A stretch of 64,000 nt of DNA from Oscillospiraceae bacterium (GTDB lineage Bacteria; Bacillota; Clostridia; Oscillospirales; Ruminococcaceae), in contig JAFRUS010000007.1 of assembly GCA_017438745.1 (NCBI GenBank), positions 1 through 64,000 of the forward strand, in the 5' to 3' direction. The notes beneath the pieces were generated by a model, which was given only the letters and a program-made list of their open reading frames with translations, was not told the DNA's origin and did no database searches. Numbering within the stretch: the stretch's first letter is position 1; each line of letters opens with the position of its first letter. The translations under genes were made by a program, and so were the position numbers. Positions 25,985-35,314 of the stretch are shown piece by piece.

Positions 25985-26758
25985 ATGATAATGAAAAAGT
26001 TTCCTGTAAAAGCTGCTGCCGTGATACTTGCGACAGCATTATTTGCGGCATCTCTCGGAGGGTGCGGGAAAAAATCACCAGGCTATACAATGTACAGCGG
26101 CAGTTCAAAAGCAGAAACCTATGATATTAACGGAAGCGATGCTGAATATACTGACATCGCCAACTACACTGAGCCGGTAAAGGGCGAAGAAATAGTAGTA
26201 ATGACAATAAAGGATAAGGGAACAGTAAAGTTCAAGCTTTTCCCTGATCTTCTTCCGCGCGCATGTGCCAACTTTGTCGGCCATGTTGTGAACGGCACTT
26301 ATGATGGTCTTACGTTCCACCGTGTCATTTCCGATTTCATGATCCAGGGCGGTGACCCTCTCGGAAACGGACAGGGCGGAGAAAGTATATGGGGAGGCAG
26401 ATTTGACGGCGGTACAAGCGGTTATCTCTGCAATGTTAAAGGGGCTCTTGCTTATGCGAACAGCGGTTCGACAAGTACTGACGGAAGCCAGTTCTACATC
26501 GTTGTAGGACAGAAATTCACTGACGAAACTGTATTTGAAAAGTACAAAGGCAAGGATTTCAATTATAGTGAAAAGGCTCGCAGTGCGTATTTTACAGACG
26601 GCGGTGCACCGTGGCTTGACGGCGGTTACACTGTTTTCGGCCAGGTCATCGAAGGCATGGATATCGTCGAAGACATCTGCAGTACAACAGTTGTTGATTC
26701 AAATGACAAACCACTTGATGATGTAATTATCGAAAAAGTTGAAATAGCTGAATACTGA
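25985..26758 (+). CDS. cyclophilin-type peptidyl-prolyl isomerase lipoprotein
   Basis: 257 residues. Signal peptide with lipobox (SLGGCG), so it is lipid-anchored outside the membrane, where it would catalyse proline isomerisation in secreted proteins. Cyclophilin core with intact catalytic motif LTFHRVISDFMIQGGDPLGNGQGG, then GALAYANSGSTSTDGSQFYIVVG and YTVFGQVIEGMDIVEDI. ATG with TAGGAG upstream. An extra insert (KFTDETVFEKYKGKDFNYSEKAR) is common in Firmicute lipoprotein forms. It precedes murA. Confidence 0.95.
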   Translation: MIMKKFPVKAAAVILATALFAASLGGCGKKSPGYTMYSGSSKAETYDINGSDAEYTDIANYTEPVKGEEIVVMTIKDKGTVKFKLFPDLLPRACANFVGHVVNGTYDGLTFHRVISDFMIQGGDPLGNGQGGESIWGGRFDGGTSGYLCNVKGALAYANSGSTSTDGSQFYIVVGQKFTDETVFEKYKGKDFNYSEKARSAYFTDGGAPWLDGGYTVFGQVIEGMDIVEDICSTTVVDSNDKPLDDVIIEKVEIAEY

Positions 26759-26799
26759 TCACAGAACCCAGTAAGTTTTAAGTTTAAGGGGAGAAAATT

Positions 26800-28086
26800 T
26801 TGGATAAGTTTGTTGTAAGAGGCGGAAACAGACTGGAAGGCGACATTTATGTCAGCGGCGCCAAGAATGCAGCCGTAGCAATAATTCCTGCAGTCATCCT
26901 TTCTGACGAGCCTTGTACTCTTGAAAATGTTCCTGACATCAGCGACGTTTCCATAGGTCTTAAAATACTCAGAGAAATGGGCGCAAAGGTTGATATGGTT
27001 GACAGAACCACATTCACCATCGACGCCACACATCTTATGAATTCAGAAGTTCCGTATGACATGGCACGAAAGATGAGAGCATCCTACTACTTCTTAGGTG
27101 CCTGCCTCGGAAAGTTCAATAAAGCAATGGTCTCAATGCCGGGCGGATGTCCTCTCGGTGACAGACCGATCGACATGCACCTCAAGGCTTTCGAAACACT
27201 CGGAGCCAAGGTCGGAATTGTAAACGGAGTTGTCAACGTTGAAACCGATCACCTTTACGGCGGTCACATCTATTTTGACAAGGTTTCTGTAGGTGCAACC
27301 ATGAACGCCATCCTTGCAGCAGCAAGGGCTGACGGTCTCACAATTATCGAAAATGCCGCAAGGGAACCTCACATAGTTGACCTTGCAAACTTCCTCAACT
27401 CGATGGGCGCTGACATTATGGGTGCCGGTACTGACGTTATCAAGATCAGAGGCGTCCAGTATCTCAGAGGAACTACCTACTCGATAGTTCCTGACCAGAT
27501 CGAAGCAGGAACATACATGATAGCTGCTGCGGCAACACACGGCGACGTTATGATCCGCAACGTTATCCCTAAGCATCTTGAATCCATCACTGCAAAGCTT
27601 ATCAAGATAGGCGTGAACGTAGAGGAATTTGACGATGCTGTACGTGTATGGACATCACGTCCTCTCGTAAAGACCAACATCAAGACAAGTCCTCATCCGG
27701 GATTCCCGACAGATATGCAGCCTCAGATCGCAACTCTTCTCACACTTGTTGACGGACCGAGCCTCGTTACCGAGACTATCTGGGACAGCCGTTTCGCATA
27801 TGTTGAGGAGCTCAGAAGAATGGGCGCCAACATCACCATCGACGGCAAGGTTGCCATCATCGAAGGTACAGGAAGCCTCAAGGGCGCTCCGGTAAAGGCA
27901 TGTGACTTAAGAGCAGGTGCTGCACTTATCATAGCAGGTCTTGCTGCTGAAGGCGTTACCGAGATAGAAGACATTCACCATATTGAACGCGGATACGAGG
28001 ATATGGACGGAAAACTCAGAGGAATCGGTGCTGACATCGAGAAGAGATATTTCCCAGATGAAAACGCAGCGGTAAAGAGTTCATGA
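26800..28086 (+). CDS. murA: UDP-N-acetylglucosamine 1-carboxyvinyltransferase
   Basis: 428 residues. First committed step of peptidoglycan synthesis: transfers enolpyruvate from PEP to UDP-GlcNAc. Motifs: GGNRLEGDIYVSGAKNAAVAIIPA with the catalytic Lys-Asn, MPGGCPLGDRPIDMHL carrying the PEP-binding Cys (fosfomycin target), and the C-terminal EDIHHIERGYEDMDGKLRGIGADI. TTG start with AAGGGGAG 6 nt before. Followed after 23 bp by the MBL hydrolase gene. Confidence 0.97.
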   Translation: MDKFVVRGGNRLEGDIYVSGAKNAAVAIIPAVILSDEPCTLENVPDISDVSIGLKILREMGAKVDMVDRTTFTIDATHLMNSEVPYDMARKMRASYYFLGACLGKFNKAMVSMPGGCPLGDRPIDMHLKAFETLGAKVGIVNGVVNVETDHLYGGHIYFDKVSVGATMNAILAAARADGLTIIENAAREPHIVDLANFLNSMGADIMGAGTDVIKIRGVQYLRGTTYSIVPDQIEAGTYMIAAAATHGDVMIRNVIPKHLESITAKLIKIGVNVEEFDDAVRVWTSRPLVKTNIKTSPHPGFPTDMQPQIATLLTLVDGPSLVTETIWDSRFAYVEELRRMGANITIDGKVAIIEGTGSLKGAPVKACDLRAGAALIIAGLAAEGVTEIEDIHHIERGYEDMDGKLRGIGADIEKRYFPDENAAVKSS

Positions 28087-28109
28087 TCCCGGTTAAGATG
28101 AGGTAATTT

Positions 28110-28892
28110 ATGAATGCTATTTATCCTTTGTTCAGTTCAAGCAAGGGAAACGCAATATTTATAGGAAACAGCCAGAGGGGAATACTTGTTGACTGCGGTG
28201 TTTCATACAAACGTCTTGACGGGGCTATGAAACGGTGCGGTCTTGATATTTCCGCAGTTAAGGCTGTTTTTATTACGCATGAGCACGGAGATCACGTAAA
28301 GGGTCTGTCGGTGCTCACAAAAAGACATTCTCTTAAGGTCTACGCTCAGGCGGTGACTTTAAGAAGACTTGTCGGGGATAATATGATACATGAAAATTCG
28401 CAGGCTCTGGAGATAAATATATCGGCAGAGCTTTTTGATATAAAGGTGACAGCCTTCGATACACCGCATGACGCGGAGCAGAGCTGCGGTTACCGTGTGG
28501 ATTTTGCTGACGGTTCCTCCTGTGCCGTGTGTACGGATCTCGGATGCGTTACCGAAGCGGTGGATTCTGCTGTTCTCGGAGCGGGAACGGTGCTTCTCGA
28601 ATCCAATTACGACGAGGAAATGATGATGTTCAGCAGCTATCCGCGTGTACTCAGGCAGAGGATATGTTCTGAACGCGGACATCTTTCCAATGATGCAAGT
28701 TCTGACCAGGCCTTCAGGCTTATAAAGAACGGAACAAGAAACCTCATTCTCGGACATCTCAGTGAGGAAAACAATACTCCTGAACTTGCCGAGAAAACAG
28801 CTGTAGAAAGACTTTCAGAATTTGTAAGAGACCGTGATTATTTTCTCATGGTCGCAAAGCCGGAGACGACCGGAGACATGGTGGTGATCTGA
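28110..28892 (+). CDS. MBL-fold metallohydrolase, WalJ/YycJ-like
   Basis: 260 residues. Beta-lactamase-fold zinc motif THEHGDHVKG, plus D in CAVCTDLGCV and the C-terminal LGHLSEENNTPELA typical of the YycJ/WalJ branch. In other Firmicutes this protein is linked to cell-wall/DNA-replication coordination and sits close to rlmH, as here (2 bp gap). Likely a phosphodiesterase or exonuclease by family; the exact substrate is unsettled. ATG with GAGGT. Confidence 0.9.
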   Translation: MNAIYPLFSSSKGNAIFIGNSQRGILVDCGVSYKRLDGAMKRCGLDISAVKAVFITHEHGDHVKGLSVLTKRHSLKVYAQAVTLRRLVGDNMIHENSQALEINISAELFDIKVTAFDTPHDAEQSCGYRVDFADGSSCAVCTDLGCVTEAVDSAVLGAGTVLLESNYDEEMMMFSSYPRVLRQRICSERGHLSNDASSDQAFRLIKNGTRNLILGHLSEENNTPELAEKTAVERLSEFVRDRDYFLMVAKPETTGDMVVI

Positions 28893-28893
28893 C

Positions 28894-29370
28894 ATGATGA
28901 GCATTAATCTTATAGCGGTGGGAAAACTCAAGGAAGACTATCTTCGTGCGGCTTCTGCTGAATATGCAAAGAGGCTGCAGGCTTTCTGTACCCTTAAGAT
29001 CACCGAAGTCGATGAATGCAGACTTTCGGACCGCCCGTCCGAAGCTGAGATAAAAAATGCACTTGAGACTGAAGCAAAGAGCATTATGAAATATGCGAAA
29101 GGTCTCATTATTCCGATGTGCATCGAGGGAAAACAGATGAAAAGCGAGGCGCTTTCGGAAAAAATCGAAGAAACTGCACTTTCGGGATGCAGCGAGATAT
29201 CATTTGTCATCGGGAGCTCATACGGTCTGGCTGATTCAGTCAAGAATTCCGGCGGGCTCAGACTTTCCATGTCCGAAATGACATTTCCGCACCAGCTCGC
29301 AAGGATCATGCTCCTTGAGCAGATCTACAGGGCTTTTATGATATCTGCGGGCAAAAGCTATCACAAATAG
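28894..29370 (+). CDS. rlmH: 23S rRNA pseudouridine-1915 N3-methyltransferase
   Basis: 158 residues, the usual length. SPOUT methyltransferase acting on helix 69 of 23S rRNA. Conserved INLIAVGKLKEDYL at the N-terminus, FVIGSSYGLADSVK and the C-terminal trefoil-knot segment MTFPHQLARIMLLEQIYRAFMI ending SYHK, which is diagnostic. Start ATG 2 bp after the WalJ-like gene. Confidence 0.97.
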   Translation: MMSINLIAVGKLKEDYLRAASAEYAKRLQAFCTLKITEVDECRLSDRPSEAEIKNALETEAKSIMKYAKGLIIPMCIEGKQMKSEALSEKIEETALSGCSEISFVIGSSYGLADSVKNSGGLRLSMSEMTFPHQLARIMLLEQIYRAFMISAGKSYHK

Positions 29371-29380
29371 TATGATTTCA

Positions 29381-29412
29381 GCACAGCCATTTTAACGACT
29401 GTGCCTTTTTTG
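29381..29412 (+). terminator. intrinsic terminator after rlmH
   Basis: GCACAG / CTGTGC stem (29381-29386 / 29399-29404) with TTTTTT following. Confidence 0.8.
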
Positions 29413-29440
29413 TATTTTACTGAAAAAAGGGGAGTTCAGG

Positions 29441-31195
29441 ATGAAAAAAGTTAAAAGGATCTTATCGTTTCTGATATCGGCGGCACTTGGTCTGTCACTT
29501 ACTGTTCCGGCATATATGCCTGTGGTTTCTGCTGAGGAGGAATTTACCGGATACGACACGACACGTATCGACAGTGTGCTTGCGGATTTTGAACTTGCTG
29601 TTGCATCAGATGACCAGAGTTTTATAAAATCAATGTATGAGCAGGTGATAAAAGAAGTCGATTACGCGTACTATCAGCTCGTTCTCGCCAAGGTGCAGTA
29701 TTCTCAGAACATGACCGATGAGAACCGCGAGACATATACTGTTATGTCCGCATCCAGCCGCTATGTTATCACAAGGATAAACGAAACACTGTCAAAAGCG
29801 GTCAATACGAAGAACAGCGAATATGTCTTTTCGCTTATGAAGGAAGGATATATCCAGCTAAATAATCAGTATACCGTTAAGAAAGCTGAAGAAACCGAAG
29901 AGATGATCGCACAGAAAAACGAACTTCTTAAGGAGTATATCAATGTTCTCGGATCATCTGCTTCAGAAGAGGAAAAAGAGCTCTCCTGTGCTGAAATATA
30001 TCTTGAACTGGTGAAGTACTACAACAGTCTTATACTTACAGAAGACAGCAATTATATAGATTACGCCTACCAGCTTTACTGCAGGGACTATTCTCCGGAT
30101 GATATTGCGAAACTTAATGATTCTGCGGCAGAAAAGCTTAGCGATGCATATAAGAAAATAAATGAACGCAGAGTGAAGGTATATGTAAAGGAAGCCGGGG
30201 AAAAAAAGTTTGACAATAACTTTGATGTAGTGTCCCAGTTTGCCTACAGGGTCTCGGATGATCTCCGAGAGTCTGCCGAAATGGTTCTCGAAAATGGCCT
30301 TTACAGGACTGGCAGCGGGGGCAGCGACACCACTTCGTACACAACCAAGCTCAACTATATCGAGGCAGCCATCATTTATCAGTACATCTGGAATGAAAGC
30401 AAGGATCTTTCCACAGCTGCACATGAATTCGGCCATTTCAATGCGTTACGTCAGGATACTACACCTTATCTATACATACACGGAAGCAATCTTGACCTGG
30501 CGGAGGTGCATTCTCAGGGACTTGAGGTGCTCTACACCGATTTTTATGACTCGATCTACGGCGTGAACGATGAATTCCTTAGTCTGGGTGAAGCAGGTTC
30601 GCTTCTTGTTGCAGTCGCCGGAGGATTTCAGGGCAACGAGTTTGAAAACTATGTTTTTGATCATGCAGACAGTATGACTCCTCAGGATGTAGTGGACAAA
30701 TATCATGAGCTGGCAAAAAAGTACAAGCTCTATGATGTGCCTTTCTACCAGATAGCTCACTTCTTCCAGATGCCGGGATACTACATAAGCTACGCAGTTT
30801 CCGCACTTGCGGCCATCGATCTGTGGAGTGTAATGTACAGGGATTTTGACAGGGCAGTTGAGATGTACACGGATTTATCGCATGTTTCGATCTATGACGG
30901 TACCGGTTTTGCAAATGCACTTGAATCCTGCGGATTTGACAATGTACTCGATGAAGATTTCATAACGGACAAAATACCGGAGCTTGCCGAAGATCTTACC
31001 GACGGGAGCATTTACGGAGATACGGACAGAAACGGAACAGTAAACACTGCCGATATCAGCTATCTTGTGTCAATGCTTTTAGCTTCAGGAGCGATAAGCG
31101 ATGAGGTGAAAAAGAGCTGCGATTTAAGCAATGACGGAGCTGTTAATTCCGCGGATCTTCTTAAACTCAAACGCATTATGGCAGGAAATCGCTGA
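29441..31195 (+). CDS. secreted dockerin-bearing zinc metallopeptidase (M3-like)
   Basis: 584 residues. Signal peptide (about 1-31, ending PVVSAEE), a helical domain (40-250), a zincin domain with HEFGH (H328, E329, H332) and a likely third ligand E355 in LAEVHSQGLEVL, 23 residues downstream, then a type I dockerin (about 522-584) with two loops (DTDRNGTVNTADI and DLSNDGAVNSADL). The HEFGH/EVHS pattern and helical fold resemble oligoendopeptidase F / M3 gluzincins. A peptidase carried on the cellulosome is uncommon; it may trim scaffold proteins or plant cell-wall proteins (inference). ATG with GGGGAG. Confidence 0.88.
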   Translation: MKKVKRILSFLISAALGLSLTVPAYMPVVSAEEEFTGYDTTRIDSVLADFELAVASDDQSFIKSMYEQVIKEVDYAYYQLVLAKVQYSQNMTDENRETYTVMSASSRYVITRINETLSKAVNTKNSEYVFSLMKEGYIQLNNQYTVKKAEETEEMIAQKNELLKEYINVLGSSASEEEKELSCAEIYLELVKYYNSLILTEDSNYIDYAYQLYCRDYSPDDIAKLNDSAAEKLSDAYKKINERRVKVYVKEAGEKKFDNNFDVVSQFAYRVSDDLRESAEMVLENGLYRTGSGGSDTTSYTTKLNYIEAAIIYQYIWNESKDLSTAAHEFGHFNALRQDTTPYLYIHGSNLDLAEVHSQGLEVLYTDFYDSIYGVNDEFLSLGEAGSLLVAVAGGFQGNEFENYVFDHADSMTPQDVVDKYHELAKKYKLYDVPFYQIAHFFQMPGYYISYAVSALAAIDLWSVMYRDFDRAVEMYTDLSHVSIYDGTGFANALESCGFDNVLDEDFITDKIPELAEDLTDGSIYGDTDRNGTVNTADISYLVSMLLASGAISDEVKKSCDLSNDGAVNSADLLKLKRIMAGNR

Positions 31196-31299
31196 TCTTA
31201 GTTTTCAACATCTTTTTTAACTTTTCAACAATACGGCGTGTGGACAAATGTGAAAAACGGAAGTTTGCCTGCCATGTGAAAAATTATGACGTGAAAACC

Positions 31300-31328
31300 T
31301 TGATTAATCATTGCGGATATGATACAAT
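31300..31328 (+). promoter_or_regulatory. promoter of purB
   Basis: TTGATT (31300-31305), 17 bp, TACAAT (31323-31328). No PurR or guanine/adenine riboswitch pattern is evident in the short leader. Confidence 0.7.
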
Positions 31329-31379
31329 TAAAATACTAATGTAAAAAATAAAACTTTTAAAAATAAAGGAGTTTTTCTG

Positions 31380-32810
31380 ATGACTAACAGTTATGAAAGT
31401 CCGTTCTGCACTCGTTATGCAAGTAAGGAAATGCAGTTCGTTTTTTCCGCAGACAAGAAATTCACTACCTGGAGAAAACTCTGGGTTGCTCTTGCAAGAG
31501 CTGAAATGAAGCTTGGTCTCCCTGTTACTGAGGAACAGGTTGCGGAACTCGAGGCAAACATCGACAACATCGACTATGCGGCAGCAAAGGAACGTGAAAA
31601 GGTATGCCGTCACGATGTAATGTCACACGTTTACGCTTACGGTCTTGTATGTCCGGAAGCTAAGGGTATCATCCATCTTGGAGCAACTTCATGCTATGTA
31701 GGCGACAACACAGACGTGATCATTATGCGCGATGCGCTTAAAATAGTTCACAAGAAGCTCGTGACCGTTATTTCACAGCTTTCAAAGTTCGCTGATGAAT
31801 ACAAGGATATGCCTGCGCTTGCATATACACATCTTCAGCCTGCACAGCTTACAACAGTAGGCAAGCGTGCAACTCTCTGGATCAATGAATTCCTCATGGA
31901 TCTCGAAGAGATCGAGTACAGAATAAAGAACTTAAAGCTTTTAGGGTCAAAGGGTACAACAGGTACACAGGCTTCATTCGTTGAGCTTTTTGAAGGCGAT
32001 TCTTCAAAGATCAAGAAGCTTGAGGCAATGATCGCTGAAGAAATGGGATTCGATGGTGTTGTTCCTGTTTCAGGTCAGACTTATTCAAGAAAGGTCGATT
32101 CACAGATCATCGCAACACTCAGCGGACTCGCTCAGTCAGCAAGCAAGTTCTCAAATGACATGCGTATCCTCCAGAGCTTTAAGGAAATGGAAGAACCATT
32201 CGAAAAGGGACAGATCGGCTCTTCAGCAATGGCTTACAAGAGAAATCCTATGCGCTGCGAAAGAATCACTTCTCTTGCACGTTACCTTATGATAGACAGC
32301 TTAAACCCTGCATTCACAGCAGGTACACAGTGGTTCGAAAGAACACTTGATGACAGTGCAAACAAGAGAATCTCAGTAGCTGAAGGTTTCCTTGCAGCAG
32401 ACGCTATTCTCAACATCCTCATCAACGTAACAAGCTCACTGGTTGTTTACCCTAAGATGATCCGCCGCAGAATCATGGCTGAACTTCCTTTCATGGCTAC
32501 TGAAAACATCATGATGAACGCAGTTAAGAAGGGCGGCGACAGACAGGCTCTCCACGAAAGAATCCGTGAATATTCAATGATCGCTGGTAAGCATGTCAAG
32601 GAAGAAGGTCTCGAAAACGATCTCTGTGACATGATCCTTAAGGACGAAATGTTCATGATCACAAAGGAAGAGCTCGACGCTATACTTAAGCCTGAAAACT
32701 TCACAGGCCGCAGCTCTGAACAGGTTACAGAGTTTATCGAAACATGTGTAAAGCCAGTGCTTGACGCACATTCAGACGAAACAGGAGAAACTGCAGAGAT
32801 CAATGTCTGA
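31380..32810 (+). CDS. purB: adenylosuccinate lyase
   Basis: 476 residues. Acts twice in purine synthesis: SAICAR to AICAR and adenylosuccinate to AMP, releasing fumarate. The fumarase-superfamily signature IGSSAMAYKRNPMRCERI is intact, with HLGATSCYVGDNTD and ALAYTHLQPAQLTTVGKR upstream. ATG with AAAGGAG. It stands alone from other pur genes in this window. Confidence 0.96.
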   Translation: MTNSYESPFCTRYASKEMQFVFSADKKFTTWRKLWVALARAEMKLGLPVTEEQVAELEANIDNIDYAAAKEREKVCRHDVMSHVYAYGLVCPEAKGIIHLGATSCYVGDNTDVIIMRDALKIVHKKLVTVISQLSKFADEYKDMPALAYTHLQPAQLTTVGKRATLWINEFLMDLEEIEYRIKNLKLLGSKGTTGTQASFVELFEGDSSKIKKLEAMIAEEMGFDGVVPVSGQTYSRKVDSQIIATLSGLAQSASKFSNDMRILQSFKEMEEPFEKGQIGSSAMAYKRNPMRCERITSLARYLMIDSLNPAFTAGTQWFERTLDDSANKRISVAEGFLAADAILNILINVTSSLVVYPKMIRRRIMAELPFMATENIMMNAVKKGGDRQALHERIREYSMIAGKHVKEEGLENDLCDMILKDEMFMITKEELDAILKPENFTGRSSEQVTEFIETCVKPVLDAHSDETGETAEINV

Positions 32811-32871
32811 TCCTGCATTCAATGCTGTTTTGTCACAGCATCCATAAATACAAACAAACGGAGGAAAAAAA

Positions 32872-34281
32872 GTGAAGAATATTAAAAAGCCCGTATTCTT
32901 TATTGTGTTCCTGCTTATCATCGCTTTTTCCTACACCGCGATATTCGGTGTGAAATACCAGTACGGTGATATTTCAACAACACACATTAAAGATGTATCG
33001 GACATAAGACTCGGTATAGACATCCAGGGCGGTGTTGACGTAACTTTCACACCTGCTGATGGATTTGATGCCTCAGATGAGCAGCTCGATTCCGTAAAGG
33101 AAGTAATGAAGGTACGTCTCGCATCACTCGGTATTACTGACAGCAACGTTTACGTTGACAACAACAATGACCGTATCATCGTTCGTTTCCCATGGCAGTC
33201 ATCAGAATCTGACTTCGATCCTGAAGCAGCCGTTAAGGAACTCGGCGGTACAGCGATGCTCACATTCCGTGAGGGCACCGATTCATCAACAGATGAAAAC
33301 GGCGAAACAGTTCCTACAGGTACACTCGTTCTCAACGGTGATGACGTTGACAATGCCAGAGCAGGTTACCAGCCTGCAGATGACGGCAGCTACGAATACG
33401 TTGTTTCACTCGAACTCAAGCCGGAAGGTACAGAAAAGTTCTCTGAAGCTACAGGCAGACTTTCAGAGAGCAAGGGACAGATCTCCATCTGGATGGATAA
33501 CACTCTTATTTCTGCTCCTACGGTACAGGCTCACATCACAACAGGCAAGGCTATCATTTCAGGAAGCTTTGAAACATATGAAGACGCCAAGGCTCTTGCA
33601 GACAAGATCAACTCAGGTGCTCTTCCGTTCTCACTTACAACATCAAGCTTCTCAACCATTTCACCTACACTTGGTTCAGGCGCTCTTAAGGCAATGATCT
33701 TCGGCGGTCTTATCGCTTTTGCATTTATCGCTCTTTATATGATCATTCTTTACAGACTTCCTGGTTTCGTTGCAGTTATCGGTCTTATCGGTCAGGTAAC
33801 TTTCACACTTGCAGCTGTTTCAGGCTACTTCAGCTTCATGAACAGCTCAACACTTACTATCCCTGGTATTGCAGGTATCATTCTTTCAGTTGGTATGGGC
33901 GTTGACGCAAACATCATCACAGCAGAGCGTATCAAGGAAGAACTCCGTTCAGGCAAGAAGCTCAACACTGCTCTTGAAGCAGGTTACAAGAGAGCGTTCT
34001 CAGCTATCTTCGACGGAAACCTCACACTCATCCTCATCGCTATCATCCTCATGGGTGCTTTCGGTGTTCCGGACAGCCTCTTTGCAAAAATGCTCAGCTT
34101 CATCTTCAGATGGTTCGGTACAACAACTGAAGGTACCATCTATTCATTCGGTTTCACTCTTACTGTCGGTGCTATCCTTAACTTCGTTATGGGTGTATGG
34201 GCTTCAAGACTCATGCTCGGCTCACTTTCAAAGTTCAGCATCTTCAAAAACAGAAAGCTTTACGGAGGTCCTGAAAAATGA
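32872..34281 (+). CDS. secD: preprotein translocase subunit SecD
   Basis: 469 residues. Proton-driven RND-type partner of SecYEG that aids late steps of export. One N-terminal helix, a P1 periplasmic-type domain with DIRLGIDIQGGVDVTF, and a C-terminal block of five to six helices with the conserved LPGFVAVIGL and GMGVDANIITAERIKEELRSGK motif. GTG start set by GGAGG. Overlaps secF by 4 bp (ATGA). Confidence 0.96.
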   Translation: MKNIKKPVFFIVFLLIIAFSYTAIFGVKYQYGDISTTHIKDVSDIRLGIDIQGGVDVTFTPADGFDASDEQLDSVKEVMKVRLASLGITDSNVYVDNNNDRIIVRFPWQSSESDFDPEAAVKELGGTAMLTFREGTDSSTDENGETVPTGTLVLNGDDVDNARAGYQPADDGSYEYVVSLELKPEGTEKFSEATGRLSESKGQISIWMDNTLISAPTVQAHITTGKAIISGSFETYEDAKALADKINSGALPFSLTTSSFSTISPTLGSGALKAMIFGGLIAFAFIALYMIILYRLPGFVAVIGLIGQVTFTLAAVSGYFSFMNSSTLTIPGIAGIILSVGMGVDANIITAERIKEELRSGKKLNTALEAGYKRAFSAIFDGNLTLILIAIILMGAFGVPDSLFAKMLSFIFRWFGTTTEGTIYSFGFTLTVGAILNFVMGVWASRLMLGSLSKFSIFKNRKLYGGPEK

Positions 34282-35234
34282 GTAAGACACAAAAATCAGC
34301 TAATTCCGGAACAGGCGCAGATATCAAACGCCTTGATTTTACCGGACACAGAAAGATATTCTACGCTATTTCACTCGTGCTCATCGCGATAGCCGTAGTG
34401 GTTACATTCCTCGGCGTTGACGTTGCCATCGAGTTCAAGGGCGGTACAATGATCACATACTCATTTGCAGGCGAAATTAATGATGCAGATGCAGAAAAGA
34501 AGGTCGAGGAACTCACCGGTGCGAACGTAACAGTTCAGCAGGGTGATATGTTCCAGAGCGACAGAAAGAAGCTTTCGATCTCATTCGTTTCAAATGAAGG
34601 TTTTACTGCTGAAAAGCAGACAGCACTTACTTCTTCCCTTCAGGAAGCATACAAGGACAACGACCTCCAGATCCTTGACTCAACAGACGTTGCAGCTTCA
34701 TCAGGACGCAACTTCTTCATCAAGTGCATCGTAGCCGTTATCTTCTCAGCTGTTGTTCTCATCCTCTACATCTCACTCCGATTCAAGAGAATGAGCGGAT
34801 GGTCATCAGGTATATGTGCAGTTCTTGCGCTTCTTCACGATATTGTCGCTACATACGCTGCTTTCGTTCTCATGGGATTCCAGATCAACTCAAACTTCAT
34901 CGCCGTTGTTCTTACCATCCTCGGCAGCTCCATCAACGATACAATCGTTGTTTACGACAGAATCAGAGAAAACAGAAAGCTCCTTCCTACAGCCGAGATC
35001 CACGACCTTGTTAATATAAGCACAACACAGTCAATGACACGTTCATTCAGAACAACGATCACAACTGTTGCTACAATGATCATCATTTCGATCGTTGCAT
35101 ATATGCGCGGTGTAACATCTATCCTCAGCTTCTCAATCCCGATAAGCGTTGGTATGATCGTTGGTACCTATTCATCACTCTGCCTCGCACCAAGCCTCTG
35201 GGTTTCAATGCAGAAGGCAAAGAAGAGTGCATAA
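34278..35234 (+). CDS. secF: preprotein translocase subunit SecF
   Basis: 318 residues. Partner of SecD. N-terminal helix, VAIEFKGGTMITYSF (SecF version of the IDxxGG motif), then five helices with LGSSINDTIVVYDRIRENRK and the final YSSLCLAPSLW. Coupled to secD by ATGA overlap. Confidence 0.96.
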   Translation: MSKTQKSANSGTGADIKRLDFTGHRKIFYAISLVLIAIAVVVTFLGVDVAIEFKGGTMITYSFAGEINDADAEKKVEELTGANVTVQQGDMFQSDRKKLSISFVSNEGFTAEKQTALTSSLQEAYKDNDLQILDSTDVAASSGRNFFIKCIVAVIFSAVVLILYISLRFKRMSGWSSGICAVLALLHDIVATYAAFVLMGFQINSNFIAVVLTILGSSINDTIVVYDRIRENRKLLPTAEIHDLVNISTTQSMTRSFRTTITTVATMIIISIVAYMRGVTSILSFSIPISVGMIVGTYSSLCLAPSLWVSMQKAKKSA

Positions 35235-35256
35235 GATTTTTATTAAGTATAACACA

Positions 35257-35290
35257 AAAAGGCAGGCCGTTCGGCCTGCCTTTTCTTATA
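35257..35290. terminator. bidirectional terminator between secF and the hydrolase gene
   Basis: AAAAGGCAGGCC / GGCCTGCCTTTT stem (35257-35268 / 35273-35284), loop GTTC, with A and T tracts on both sides. A second small hairpin (TGCGCC/GGCGCA, 35293-35306) lies next to it. Confidence 0.88.
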
Positions 35291-35314
35291 ATGCGCCGCC
35301 GGCGCACATTTGGT

